A stretch of DNA of 64,000 nt from Dendrolimus kikuchii (lineage: Eukaryota > Arthropoda > Insecta > Lepidoptera > Lasiocampidae), in assembly GCA_019925095.2 (NCBI GenBank), contig CM034398.1, forward strand, positions 12,663,001 to 12,727,000, in the 5' to 3' direction. The position numbers were made by a program, and so were the translations under genes. Positions 1 to 12,075 of this stretch are shown one piece after another (within the stretch, counting starts at the first letter, position 1; every line of letters begins with the position of its first letter). The notes beneath the pieces are model-generated. The model saw only the letters and a program-made list of their open reading frames with translations, did not search any database and was not told where the DNA came from.

Positions 1-39
1 ACTCTGAAATTTCAGTAGAAAATCGGGAATAAGTAATGT

Positions 40-314
40 TATTAAAGACATACAAAATTACAATTGTTTTACTAAGATTTTATCGATCAGTAAATTTTTT
101 TTCCACCTGGCCAATTTAAGCCTCTCCCAAGTAAATTTTCCGTAGCATTCTCGGGAAACAAAATACCGCAAATTTTAAGTCCGGGAATTTACTATCGATC
201 ACCGAAAACCGCATCAAAATCGGCCTAGCTTTACGCGAATCCCGAACAAACAGACCAACACAAAAATGTAAGAAACTATAGACTACACTTTTACAATTTT
301 ATAATATTATAGAT
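40..314. repeat. Dispersed repeat family A, copy 1
   Basis: Diverged copy of the repeat seen better at 5012-5418. Shared blocks include a run of T before 'cctggccaattta', then 'ccgcatcaaaatcggcc', 'cgaatcccgaacaaac' and a terminal 'ttttataatattatagat'. It looks like the 3' part of a short retroposon. No coding potential is visible. Confidence 0.6.
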
Positions 315-1007
315 AATAGTCTGCGCCAAAACGAATGGCCTCTATAGATTAGCAACAATGGCTGCGCAATAGTGAGTTTTTCTTAAGATCTAATCTAGAC
401 CACCCATAACGACAGATGTATAGACACGGATGTAAGCAAGCACATGTGTGTATGACAGTTTTCGGTCAAGTTTGTTGCAGTTTCTTCATGAACTTTATAA
501 GCGAACGTAGCCGATCTGACTGAGGAATGAATGCGTTTTCAAACAAAATCAGTCATTGCGCAGCCTTCTGTAGGTAATCTCGAGACAACATAAAGTTTGG
601 CGCTAACTAAAATAAATAAGTATGGTAAAAAGTAATGAGATACAAACCTCCTGTATAGGAAATTTTTATTCAATTTAAAAACGACAATAAATCAATATTA
701 AGTTGTAACAACAAAAACACATGGTTATATATTTTTTTAAGCAGATTTCATGACTTTTGCAGCATTTTCTACTGATATTAACACCTAAAACGAATATACT
801 ATCGCATCGAAATCACTTATACGAAACATGTCTAATTATGCAATGATAAACCTCTACGAATTCTTACCAAGTTCTATAAAATATAGTATTTAAAATATCG
901 TGTATAAGAATATACATATCAACTATGTAAAATATTTGTGCCTTTTAATTATGTATAATTAGCTAACTACCAAACAATGAGAAAAATAGTTATGTTCAGT
1001 ATACTAT
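315..1007. other. AT-rich intergenic sequence
   Basis: No open frame with coding character and no repeat recognised by eye. The stretch is dominated by A/T. Confidence 0.5.
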
Positions 1008-1090
1008 TTTTATTGCTTAAAAGCAGGCAAACAAGCAGACCGTCTAACTGATGGAGAGCGGTTGCCATCAACTATGGAAGTTTGACCAAG
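1008..1090 (+). repeat. Partial 'gcagac-ggc' repeat, subfamily 2
   Basis: Short diverged fragment with the hallmark 'aaacaagcagaccgtc' and 'gagcggttgccatcaac'. A related fragment in the opposite orientation lies at 1640-1792, so the two bracket the intervening repeat block. Confidence 0.5.
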
Positions 1091-1094
1091 GGCC

Positions 1095-1500
1095 CATTTC
1101 TGTTATTTCGATATTTTGGCGTTGCGAAGATATTCAAAGTACTACTATTGCGATAATATTAAAAATTCGTATTATGCTAAATCCTCAATATTTTCTCGAT
1201 ATGGTCGCAGCGGAATAATAGTAGAATAAAATTGCTATTACTAGTAGAAAAAATGGCGTTAGCCGAAATTAATATTAAAAAGCAACCAAAATTTTATTCA
1301 TTTATTTTGCGAGCTTTCACTTATAAATATTTAAAAAGATAGAGTGCCTTGCCACCGGCACGCCATTGAAATTAACGGAATACCGAAATCAGGCAAACCT
1401 ACGTTTAAGGCGATAGTGTCCGGCGATTTTGAGGAGATAGTTATAGCAGAATTTGGCTCGAGGAATATGCTAACGCATTGCCGACCTATTAAATCATAGA
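1095..1500 (+). repeat. Dispersed repeat family B, copy 1
   Basis: About 400 bp that align along their length with 14085-14460. Shared landmarks are 'tggcgttgcgaagatattca', 'tcgcagcggaataatagt', 'atggcgttagcc', 'atcaggcaaacctacg' and 'atagtgtccggcgattt'. The last blocks sit in an open frame in both copies (reading around SGKPT and VSGDF), so it may derive from an old mobile-element coding region. I do not recognise the family. Confidence 0.6.
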
Positions 1501-1519
1501 GAGACAAACATATTCTGCA

Positions 1520-1595
1520 CGTGGTAGAGCCATGCCGGAGTCTTCATTACAGCTCTTAGGGCCAGCTTGATCGGTGTGAGCCCACACTTCACAAA
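1520..1595. repeat. Dispersed repeat fragment (shared with 47675-47740)
   Basis: The block 'acgtggtagagccatgcc' followed by 'cagctcttagggccagcttga' recurs near 47,680 as a diverged version. This is a common sequence in moth and butterfly repeats, probably part of a LINE 3' region. Confidence 0.45.
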
Positions 1596-1639
1596 ATATG
1601 AAATACTTAGCTAATCGTGTTTCTTGTGATGAGTCTTGC

Positions 1640-1792
1640 CTGATCTCCATTTCTCATCCCCCTATACTCTGCTCTTTATACCATTCTAAATGATGGCAAC
1701 ATGTTGGCTCTGCCCATGGTGTTATTGTCTATAGCCGATGTCTAGAACCATTTTCCATGGGCCGTCTGCCTGTTTGCCAGCTTCGCAATAAT
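1640..1792 (-). repeat. 'gcagacggccca' repeat, subfamily 2, inverted fragment
   Basis: Read on the minus strand it starts 'attattgcgaagctggc', then 'aaacaggcagacggccca' and continues into 'gcagagccaacatgttgcc'. This matches copies at 7000-7140 and 28310-28480. Confidence 0.5.
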
Positions 1793-2128
1793 ACTAATAG
1801 ACATGCAAAAAACGACTTTCGTATTTAAATTCAGTGTATCATCCATAGTAGCCAGCCAAAGATGTATAGAAATATAATATTAATTCATAAGCATTCAAAT
1901 TCAAAATATTTCTTTTAGATTTGATAAAATTAATTATAATTCACCTCATTTTAGAACAATGACTGATTTGCTGTTTTACATATACGACATACCACCATTT
2001 GGTAATAGTCTTAATTATCAAATAAAAAAACTGATCAATTGAATAACTCAATCTGACACTGTTCTCTAACATAGATAAATTATATTAAGAGAAAGTCGTT
2101 TTAACTATAAACATAGGAACATACAAAG
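1793..2128. other. Region downstream of the DUF4781-like gene
   Basis: AT-rich. I see no AATAAA on the minus strand within about 300 bases of the stop codon at 2129. This leaves open whether the gene continues past a splice donor at 2138-2133. Confidence 0.4.
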
Positions 2129-5100
2129 TTATGCATACCTAACACCTTTGCAAGTTTCACATATCAACAACTTTTTCCCCGGAAACTCCACCCTTCTGCG
2201 GTCTGTCTCTTCCTCAATCCACACAAGTAATCGATCCTTTAAATGCAATATAGTATCTTGACGAACAACACCCTCTTGGAAGAATTCCTTTAACACCACT
2301 ATGATACCGTTATCAGAGTCTCTACAAGGTTCACCTAATGGCCTATTATGCTTCATATAGTTGAATACAAAATTAACAATTTGAACAATAAGATCTTCAT
2401 CTGGACTGAGAAGCTTCAGTCTCGCAATATCTTCAGGAACTAACTGTGACAGGACATTGAAGGAAACTGTTAACAAATTCGTGTATATGTCTTGACTCAG
2501 GTTTTCTAGGAGCAAAGCCACATTTTCAGCTCCAGAAGCGCTCACTCTAACCAGCAGAGAGCCAATTCGTAATACTTCGCCGGGATGTATTCCTACTAAA
2601 ATACTGGTGTTACCTTCTTCAGTATCAATGTACTTTCCTACTGCTGTAGTGGATGGAGCTATGCGTACTGGAACATTCTTGGGTCCTGCAGAAGCTGGCC
2701 CAATATTACTAAACAACTGAGACCTATCTTCCTTCCCCATTCCATATAAGTCGGACGGATTGTACTTATGTTGAGCGTTCAAGTTCACTTGACCATCTGA
2801 AGTCATAGATATTCTTAGTTTATGTTCATTAACATCTTTGTTTATCTTCAGTACGTCAGCAAAGTACTGATTTTTGTTATCTATCATCTTGATGCCTTTT
2901 ATGACTTCGGTGTTACCCTGAACCGCACCTTGGACCCTTCTGGATTCAGCACTGAGTTTATCAAATATTTTTCTGTAACGATAAAGGAAGGTTTATTATC
3001 TTCAAAAGTGTGGTCATGCGCTAGTGAGATGGTGTACTCCACTTAAGTAGTCTCTAAGCTATACATAACCTTAGTTTTGTATAAAAATGCTTTATAAAAT
3101 TAAGAACATTAATATAACTAAAACTAAAGAAGGAATAAAGTTAATTAAATTATAAATTTTAATATAAAATATGTATATAGCTTAATATTAAAAATGATAA
3201 TAACGTAAAAAATTATTTTAACTTTTTACGCCTCTTAAGTTGAATCAATTTAAATAAAGTTTGCTTACCTATGCCTGTTACTCCTCAAGGTGGAGCGATA
3301 TTCGTTAATCGTCTTCGCCTGGGCATCCTCGATAATGTTCTGAGCAGTGCGATTTGACATGACTGCATTGCAGAAGAACAACGTAGCTGCCGTAAATTGG
3401 AACAACTCCAATTTAGTTGGCTTCTCGCCGTGTTTGTTGTACTGAAAGTAAAACAATAATAATAAATAAAACAAAAACCACATTAAATTACGTTTTTTGG
3501 TTTTGATATTGTATCTCTTGTATTTCGTGAGAAATAAATCAAATAGTGCTACAATTACGTGCTAACAAAGGTGAAGGAAAACATCGTCAATGCAATCTGC
3601 ACATCGAGATAACCGATGTGTCAAACCTACCAAGCCGCCTTGGACAAGCGTGGCGGGTATATTTTCCGTTCCCCCCTAAAATGGGAGGCCCGAGCCCAGC
3701 AGTGGGACATCTATGGGCTGATATAATTAAATTAAATAGTTTATTATGAAAAAATAAAAACGCTGTAGTAGTTTAATCGTTAACGTAATCGCGACTCATA
3801 TGACGGGTTCAAAAGCTGGTCGGAAAAGCATTCGCTTCTTAGGTAGTTCTCTATTCTAATGTGCGTATAATTAAAATTACCACGTGCTGCCAGTGGAGGA
3901 AAACATAGCGATGGAACCTGCACATCGAGATAATCGATGTGCCAAATCTTTGACAAGCATGCCTTTGACAAGCGTGGCGGGTATCGTACCCGTTCCCCTA
4001 AAAATTGGGAAGAGAGTCCAGCAGTGGCACAGTTATGGAGTGTTATTATTGTTTTGTTTCAAACAAAACAATGTGATGAGTTTGTTACATTTTTGACAGA
4101 AATTGAAAATGATACAAAGAAATATATAAATCTAAATCAGTAAAAATTTCATCATAAGTTTATTTCAGTTTCATATTTAATCACAGTTTTGGCACTAAAT
4201 GAATCTCTAATATACTCCTACCATGTTATTTAATCAACAACAACAATACTCTCCACCACTTTACTATGTTGGTGTAATAGTACACCAATATAGTAAAGAT
4301 AATATACTTTTCATCCTATCTATTCGAAAAGAGGCGAAGGGCTCTTCGATAAGCGAGACTAAATAACAGAGACGGAATGACTTTTGAATTTGGAACACTA
4401 TTTAATTAAAAAGTTTGAACGCAATTCACTTCGATAAAGTCCTGGCCGGTAATAAAAAAAGTGCACCCGCTGATGTGGCACTGGCCAAATAAAATAAAAA
4501 TACGCAGGACCTTCTTATTCAATTTTAATTACTTTTTATCAAAATATTAAAGAAAATTTTAATTTGATTCACACCAATAGATTTTTTCTTAATGTGTCCG
4601 AGTTATTTATAAAACCAATCCAACCAATTGAATAAAAGATGAGTTCTAGCAGTGAAAGTGAAATATTAACACCAGAAAGTGTAAAAATAAACGCAGAAAC
4701 TGTTATAAACAATTTACTACTAAACAAATCGAGAGAACACATATCTTTATAAATTTGTAACTACTATTATATTGTCTTTAATAGTGGTAGTATAATGGGC
4801 GCCCTTATTGCTTGGAATCTTTTCCAAGCAACCCTATGTTATTACCTAACCTTATGTAACTAAACTTACCTTAAGTATAATATGTACCAGGCTGTTAACC
4901 ACCCCTACACCGCCTGTGACTATATTTGCGTGACGTAATACCTCTACCGACACCGCGAGCGCTCGACCTGTCTGTATGATATAGTCAATACATTAATATA
5001 TATTTATTAAGATACTAGGATTTGCCCGCGACTTCGCCCGCGCTTGACTTGAAATTCCCGCGGGATTCACGGGAAAAAAAGGATATCACACATTTTATTA

Positions 5101-8100
5101 TATTAATTTTGCTATCGATCCTTAAAAAAACACACGGAAATTCTATTTTTTTTTTAAACTGGTCATTTTAATTCATTCCAAGAAAAATTCCCGCGGGATT
5201 CCCAGGATAAAAAGTAGCGCAGAATTTAGCTGTCGATCAGCAAAAACCGCATCGAAATCGGCCCAGTAGTTTTTACGTGAATCCCGAACAAACACAAGAA
5301 ATCTAAAAAGAATTGCATCGTATTCTCCGTCGTTTATATAGTGTATGCCAGTTGTTTTTTTTTAATAGCTTCAGTGTACAGACAAGACATGTTTAGAATT
5401 TTATAATATTATAGATTTAAGGAAATGTAAAACTAGAGTAAATGATCTCCCTATTGGTTAAGATGGATCAGACAGGAAGAATGGAATAGGATAGAGAAGG
5501 TGAGCACTGAAAACCAGAGATGTGTCAGACTATGTTTTGGCATAGCAAAATACTGTATGCAAACCTCATTTCAGTTTGCGGCATACATTTTTTTTTTAAT
5601 AAATTTTTTATCATTGTAATATGTTCTGTTGTCTTGTATTGTATACATATCGTACACATATAAAAGACAACAAAACATGTAATGATAAAAAATTTAAAAA
5701 TACATTTATTCTTTCTTTATTTCAATATGGGAAAGAGGATAGGGAAAAAGGGAAGTGGGCTATCGGAACTTATTATTATAACATATTTGTATTTTGTATT
5801 ACCTTTGTCATATTAGTGCCGGCAGCTGCGGAACGCGACAATAAAGTGGAGGCCGCGCCTGCGGCTAATCCAACACCTGATGCGGCAATGTTTAACCAAC
5901 TCCCACGTGCGTCGGCATCCGTTGGGCTGATCGTCTAAAATTGACACCACTTTTATCACTATACTCCTTGCTAAGCAAATCGACTAAGAAGAATAAGATC
6001 GTATTTGTTGACAACTGCACTGAATAAATTCAACAATATTATCATGATTATAAGTGAACAGAAAGAAATTTTACATACTTATATAAAATAACTTTTCATT
6101 TCTCACATTCCGAAAGTACTCTGGGAGTTGCCTAATTACAGGGATGGAAAAAGCACTTTTCATCTCTAGGAAACGATTCTGTCAAAAAATTTAGAAAACT
6201 ATGCGAACCATAGATAATACATGTGACTCAGGTCCTGTTTTTACAGCCACTGTTAAATTGCGGAATAAATTGTAATAAAAAATATCAACAACTAGCTGAC
6301 CCAGCAAACTTCATACCGCCTCGGAACCATTTTTTTTATATTAATTCATATTTAATAATATAATAATTCAAAACCAAAATTAGCCAAATCAGTCCAGTCG
6401 TTCTCGAGTTTTAGCGAGACTAACGAACAGCAATTGATTTTTATATATAAGACTAGCTTCTGCCCGCGACTTCGTCCGCGTGGAATAGTTAAAAAAAACA
6501 TTCTTCATTGGTGCTCCGCTCCTATTGGTCTTAACGAGATGATATAAAGCCTATAACCTTCCTCGATAAATGGGCTATCTAACACTGAAAATTTTTTTCT
6601 AATCAGACCAGTAGTTCCTGAGATTAGTGCGTTCAAACAAACAAACTCTTCAGCTTTATATATTAGTATAAGAGTGTAAGATAAGATATAAGATTTTGTA
6701 ACATGATTTTATACTATAAATTACTTTTCACTAAATTATTATTTAATCAGTGACAAAATTATACTGGCTGATTGATGCCACAGATTTTTTTATATGTGAT
6801 GACGTTTTATCAGATTTGTGCACACAGAGTAAGTATCACAAGACAAAAAATAAAAAGGCTGCCACATAAAGGTGGGGTTGATTAAACCCGGCTGTGGTGT
6901 ATCTGTTAAGAAAAATAGTTGTAATTTACAAGTACCTAGAGTATAGCTAGTCCGAGACTAGAGATTCTGTATTTTTTTTCTTTATTGCGAATCTGGCAAA
7001 CAAGCACACGACCCAAATAATGGAAAGTGGTTACCGTCGCCTAGACGTTTGCAACATCAGGTGCGAAGCCAACGCGTCGCCAACCTTTAGAATTGGATAG
7101 AGGGGATAGAATAGGGGAGGAGGTAATGGGCCGCCGAAAATCCCACTCATCGTTAGAAACACTATAAGCTCAAGGCTAACCATATCACCCCGGTATTCTA
7201 TGAGAGTTTGGTAACAAACCAATCGAGTCGGGATTAAAAAGTATATATAGATATAAAAAAAATATAAACAACAATACCTGTTCATGTACACTCCTATCAC
7301 GTAGATGTAAAGAGGATCTCACTAGGCCATAGACACCCGTAGCGACCGTAGCCACCGCCGCCCCTACCAACACCACTGGTGCGACGGGCGTGAAGGCCGC
7401 TACGCCAATTACTCCGATCGCGCCCAGTGACGCCACAGTACTTGCAGTGTCTACTTTGCTCAGCACACGGGCCTTTATACCTAGTGTTGGGGATGGCGCC
7501 ACTGTTAAGCGTACTGCAAATGCTTCTTCACCCTGAAAATTATAATAATAATAAATTAATAGTAATCTCACAAGCTTTCAAATAATACAAATTGTGTAAA
7601 GTAAAAAATTGATGGGTTTGATTTAATTTAAAGTTTATTTTATTCTTTTTAGTGCAAAAAAAGTGCATAAAAGTTTTTAAAAATGTTTAGTTATTCTTAT
7701 TTTATTCAGTAAACCCTTCAATTTAATAGGAGTGCATAATCATAATCATGGGCGTGCATAAATAATAATCCACCATATATTAGATTTAGAGTGAAGTTAT
7801 TGTATTTTATTCCTATTCTTCTCAACAAATTATTATCTTCAATTTGATACCCATTTACCCATTTTTTTTATACACCATCTGAGTTGAATCAAAAAAATTT
7901 CGTTTTATGTATCTGTAGCCTTTATGGCAAAAGTGGACCCCTTATGAAATTGTCATGTCCCACAGTCAGAAAAAGAAAGGAACAAGAATGCTACTTAATG
8001 AAGTCAATATGTAGATCCTATCCAGTCTTTAAAATTGGTGACGCCCATGTTTGTTTGGAAACAAAGAGTTGTCATGGCAAGGTGAATGAAGTTTTGCCAC

Positions 8101-11100
8101 ATTTTAGTTAAGTAATATAAATAGACTACACAAATATTAACCTCAATAATTACTCCATTATACTCTCCATTTTCTGGTGCAATTATCACGCATTTTGGCA
8201 ATGTGTTATCTGTTAAGTATGAATTCCAGTCCTGGTAAACTCTTCCATTTTCATCTATGTATACCTTGCACGATTTTGCTGCAAATAGGATATTTAACTT
8301 TATTTATTTATTCTAAAAGTAATAAAGGCTCACCACATGTAAATCAATTTTCGTAAAGTTTGGTATATCTGCAACATCAGTCTATGTACATAGATTGTGC
8401 ATAGGTTAGAAATGACAATATACAGACAGTCCTCGAGTGACGTCATTTCGATATACTATTATTACTACTATAAAAGTGACATAAATATGGCTTAATATAA
8501 TTTGCCTCTAGAACAAATATAAATATTTACCACCAACTGTAGTAGGAATACATTTCCGGACTCTGAACACAGCTGTACACCAAATGTCTACATCATTCCT
8601 TTGATGTAAGTCAACCCAATAATCTGATGGCTCCAGTTTGTAAAACTTTACTGGTTTTGGTCTTGCACATACTATTAAGAGGACTGACATAACTATATCA
8701 TCATTGTAGGAGTATTTACCTGAAAAGAAAATATTAATAAGTAAATTATTCTTAATGGATTACCAGAAATTACTTATAAATAAAATACATGGACAATAGT
8801 AGTCCTAGCCCTCAAAGGAATCTTTCCTAGACATTCCATTATTATGTAACATTTTATAGAAGTAAATGAGCATTGCCAAACTGGAAAAAAGAAATTGTAA
8901 AAAATTAACCTACATATGTATTAAACAGAAGTTAATTTAGATAATGATACAATGTTAATGTAGTGATTGTTATCCATTAAACGAAGGCAACAACTTGGCT
9001 TACCTAATCTATATCTGATAATAAACTATACCAAAGTAATATCACATTTAATATTGAAACTGATAAAAATGGTAAGAAGATGAAAATGTGTTCACAGCTG
9101 GGAGAACAAGGACAATGTTAGTAAAGGACACGAAGTTGGGTAACGAAAATGGGTAAACTGTAAAACTATCAATGTCAATAAACGTCCATAGTTAAGTACT
9201 TCTTACAAGGAACCAATGCAACTCAAAAATAAAATAACTACTGTTTAAGAATAATGAGCCTTTATCTGACTTATCCAATTCAAATGCTTTTATTCAAAAT
9301 AAGTTCCACTGGAGAACACTTTGAAGGTCATACATATAAGTTAAAATTTAATTTTACTTCCTAGTCCTGTAGTAGTAACTGTCCTCTGGGGTGTAGACAA
9401 TTCAATAATTTTGACACTGGTGTTTAATCTGTTGTCGTGGGAAAATTCCAAATTTCGTGTTGTTTTTTTTTTTTTTTTTAATTGCAGGAGATCAGCAGAC
9501 AGGCAGACGGCCCACTTGATGGAAAGCGGTTACCATCGCTTATGGACATTTGCAACACCAAAGTTGCTACAAATGCGCTGTTGCTCTCTTAACGGAAACT
9601 GGAACTTAGTCACTAATGCCGGAACACACCACTCAAGGTTGTTATGGTGACATACTTTAGACCAGGGGTGGTAGCCATCCAGTCGGGCAAATGCCCTACC
9701 ACCTGGCTGGGGGTGGTTTTGTCGCCTCTTACGACAGGCCGCCCGGCCGCAGGAAATTGTATTCTTTCTCCGTTCCTGCACGGATAAAAATAATATGTTT
9801 CTAATTTCTCTGAAAACAAGTTGTATTTTCAATTTTCTCATTTTTATTATATATAAAATATTTTAGAAATGAAACTACTCATTAACTCTTCAGGTGATCA
9901 GAAGGCTGGTTACCTCTGTCAATGGATCAGTATGGCGATCCAGCAAGGAAATGTAGCCAGCCTTCTGTGCACCTTACCCATAGAAGACTGATCTAGGCTC
10001 AGTATTCTACTTATAGTCTTGAGGGACTATGGGTAGAATACAATACAAATAAGTTAAGTTTTCTTGAATTATATTCGATTATATGTAATTTTATAATTGT
10101 TTTGTGAATAAATAATAAAGTATCAAATATTTTTGAAATAGTTATTTTTCCAAAAAAAATTTAAGTGTAGGACAATCCTGCCACTAACATTTCAGGAGAT
10201 ATTATTCTATAACAGTAGCTACATGGAATACAGTTATTACAATTCAGATGTGTGTATATTTTAAAAAGATAACAACTTACTTTGTTCACAAAGTTTTTCA
10301 TATACTCTCATAACTTGTTCAACTTGTCTAGTTGTGTAACCCTCTAAATGCGCATCCTGGTTCCTTAAAACTTGAGTTAATTCTCCTTCAGAACTGGGAC
10401 TCCCAAATAAGGCAAAAGCAATATTTTGCAACAAATAATTTCTGTTACTCAAGTCATATCTAAAACAATGAGTGGGGTATAGTTATACGGCACATTTATA
10501 TATTATGAACAGATCCAAATTAATTAAACAAACAAACAATTACAAAAAATAGCAAGCTGATTAATTTTGAATTGAATTATTATATATTACAAATTAATAT
10601 GAATATAATAAATTGCAGATGGGGTATAGTTATAGGGCACATTTATTTATTCCTTTTTGAATACGAACTCTGCCAGAAATTGATCCCATGAAAAAAAATA
10701 GAAATATTTTGAGTAGGTCATGTAAACCATTATCAAAATCGGAATCAGTATCACTGACTGCCTTCTTCTGATTATGACTGCTTGAAACTAGTGATGATGG
10801 ACCCATACCAGCACAACAAGTATTAAAATCAGTGATGCATTCAGTTATTATTTATAATTAATAAAAATGCGTACAAAATACAATGATTTACTACATATTG
10901 CATCAACCTTGCAAAGGCGTAATATGTAATAACATTTATACACTTACTTTACCCAATCACAATCAACCAAATTTTCAAAATATTCCTGTTGAATTTGCAC
11001 TGGAGACATAGGAATTGTGGACTGTTCTGTCAACTCATGGGCTATGATATATTCATTTTCAGGGAAAATAGCATTTTCACCTGAACTATGTAACATATCA

Positions 11101-11138
11101 TTATTGTGGTCCAACAAAACAGCTTTATCGACTTCCAT
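2129..11138 (-). CDS. Uncharacterised insect protein, DUF4781-like, eight exons
   Basis: Exons as read on the minus strand: 11150-10948 (start ATG at 11138), 10459-10281, 8719-8531, 8278-8142, 7532-7278, 5934-5803, 3441-3269 and 2972-2129. Every intron has GT-AG ends and matching phases, giving 2100 coding bases, or 699 residues plus stop. The function is unknown. The middle (exons 5-6) has a Gly/Ala/Val-rich stretch, likely a hydrophobic hairpin, followed by 'LRDRSVHEQ' and 'GSWLNIAASGVGLAAG'. From memory this pattern is typical of the DUF4781 family of insect proteins. The C-terminal exon is soluble-looking and ends in a Cys pair, 'LLICETCKG'. Two doubts remain. The join of exons 6 and 7 may hide a further phase-0 exon. 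The last exon also has a plausible donor (GTATGC at 2138-2133), so a longer C terminus is possible. The 5' UTR exon upstream of 11150 was not located. Introns contain several repeat insertions. Confidence 0.75.
3560..3735 (+). repeat. Non-LTR retrotransposon 3'-end remnant
   Basis: Contains 'gtgaaggaaaacatcgtc', 'gcacatcgagataacc', 'aagcgtggcggg' and 'cagcagtgggac', a well-known 3'-end signature of lepidopteran LINEs. It lies in intron 7 of the DUF4781-like gene. Confidence 0.6.
3790..4045 (+). repeat. Second LINE 3'-end remnant of the same family
   Basis: Diverged relative of the preceding repeat: 'ggaggaaaacatagcg', 'ctgcacatcgagataatc', 'aagcgtggcgggtatcg' and 'gagtccagcagtggcac'. Both copies have the same orientation and lie in the same intron. 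Confidence 0.6.
4046..5011. other. Intronic sequence without recognised content
   Basis: AT-rich up to about 4780. A more balanced stretch follows at 4780-4990 ('gggcgcccttattgcttgg', 'cgacaccgcgagcgctcg') that looks repeat-derived but that I cannot assign. A missing short exon of the DUF4781-like gene could lie here; I searched the minus strand by eye and found none. Confidence 0.3.
5012..5418. repeat. Dispersed repeat family A, copy 2
   Basis: Best-preserved member. It starts 'actaggatttgcccgcgact', has two 'attcccgcgggattc' blocks, then 'ccgcatcgaaatcggcccag' and 'cgtgaatcccgaacaaaca', and ends 'ataatattatagatt'. Other copies are at 40-314 and, on the opposite strand, 26440-26765. Likely a retroposon 3' end. 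Confidence 0.65.
6291..6449. repeat. Short 'actagctgacccagc' repeat
   Basis: Begins 'aactagctgacccagcaaac' and ends with 'tttttatatataaga'. It is an old lepidopteran retroposon tail, directly abutted by the next repeat. Confidence 0.5.
6452..6668. repeat. Dispersed repeat family C, copy 1
   Basis: Starts 'gactagcttctgcccgcgac', includes 'attggtgctccgctcctatt', 'cctcgataaatgggctat' and 'agttcctgagattagtgcg', and ends in a TA-rich tail. Reverse-complement relatives are at 27225-27345 and 27780-27995. Confidence 0.6.
7000..7140 (+). repeat. 'gcagacggccca' repeat, subfamily 2
   Basis: Shows 'attgcgaatctggcaaacaa', 'ggttaccgtcgcctagacg' and 'gcgaagccaacgcgtcgcc', matching 28310-28480. It lies just before exon 5 (7278) of the DUF4781-like gene on the opposite strand. 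Confidence 0.5.
9483..9780 (-). repeat. 300-bp SINE-like retroposon, copy 1
   Basis: One of five discrete copies; this one is 298 bp. On the minus strand it begins TGCAGGA after 'ttttatccg', contains 'ctgtcgtaagaggcgac' and 'ccaccccTGGTCTAAAG', and ends TCCTGCA followed by an A-rich tail (T run at 9467-9480 on plus). The ends form a 7-base inverted repeat. Confidence 0.75.
9890..10060 (-). repeat. Hairpin-bearing repeat family D, copy 1
   Basis: Contains a stem of 11 pairs (9899-9909 with 9957-9967) around a 47-base loop. The related copy at 57175-57510 keeps the stem with paired substitutions. Probably the structured 3' region of a retroposon. Confidence 0.55.
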
Positions 11139-11449
11139 CTTGCTATCTGCCTGCAAAATTTGTTACCTAGCAATCATTGCATTATCATAATTGCCACCGA
11201 ATTCATTAGCACATATTCTTTCTTACTATTGTTATCACGGGTGAGCTCGGGATTATAGAAAATCTATAAGCCCGGTAATAGAATCACACTACAATACAAT
11301 ACAATAATTAGTGTTTTCTGATGTATACTTTGTTAAATTATTTCCACAAGCGACAGACTGAACGGACTTGTCCAAAAATTTGCGAAAATCATCAAAACAA
11401 AGAAAATAGTTGTAACTAGCGGAATTTTCCAACCATAGATAACACACTG

Positions 11450-11765
11450 TTATTATTTAGGTTTATGGCTTGGCACCTAGGCCTGTAAGCCAGATCTTAG
11501 ATTACAATATAGTTTCTTCATTTTCTTATGCCTATGTATAGATCTGCTGAACTGTAGGTTATCAACTCGAGCCATTCAACGGAGTTCTTGTGACAACTTG
11601 AAAGGCCACATTTGACTATACAGTTCACATTTCTAACAAAAACACATAATTACTACTCAAAAACTATAAATATCCTACAACTACTGTTCATTTTAGAATA
11701 ATTTTACACATTTTTAGAAATTACACAGCATAACATCTTTTAGTTTCCGCCAAAAACTCATACAA
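11450..11765 (+). repeat. Left arm of a long inverted repeat
   Basis: Matches the reverse complement of 13652-13991 over about 320 bases, with some mismatches and indels. Shared blocks include 'atatagtttcttcattttct', 'attcaacggagttcttgtga', 'aaaacacataattactactc' and 'taattttacacatttttaga'. With its partner it bounds a 2.54-kb segment, as long terminal inverted repeats of a DNA element would. The promoter region of the DUF4781-like gene begins nearby. Confidence 0.75.
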
Positions 11766-12075
11766 AAATTATTAAAATGGAGTCAGCGCCACGAAAAACT
11801 CCCATAGACGCGGCGCTGCGGTCGCTGTACATAATCCTACCAGGGTAATTATTTGCTAATCTGTAAATCGATGTAGCCTGTAGGTAAATACTAAATAAAA
11901 AATATTTCATAAATAAAGTTGAATATTTATTTCCGAGCTACTTTACGAACAAAATCCTATCAAATAGCGGAGCTGCCACTTTTAGTTCCTTTATTTTCCG
12001 TGTGACTTCTTGTGTGGCGCTTACTCTAGCAATAACATGCATAAATTCGCTGTTCAAAATTTACAGATTTTCTTA

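Noticed and set aside
5621..5938. Plus-strand frame of 105 codons.
   Set aside because: It overlaps exon 6 of the DUF4781-like gene in antisense; the minus-strand reading joins neighbouring exons in phase.
9411..9841. Frames of 70-100 codons on both strands.
   Set aside because: They fall within a copy of the 300-bp retroposon; the same frames reappear in other copies with stops and shifts.
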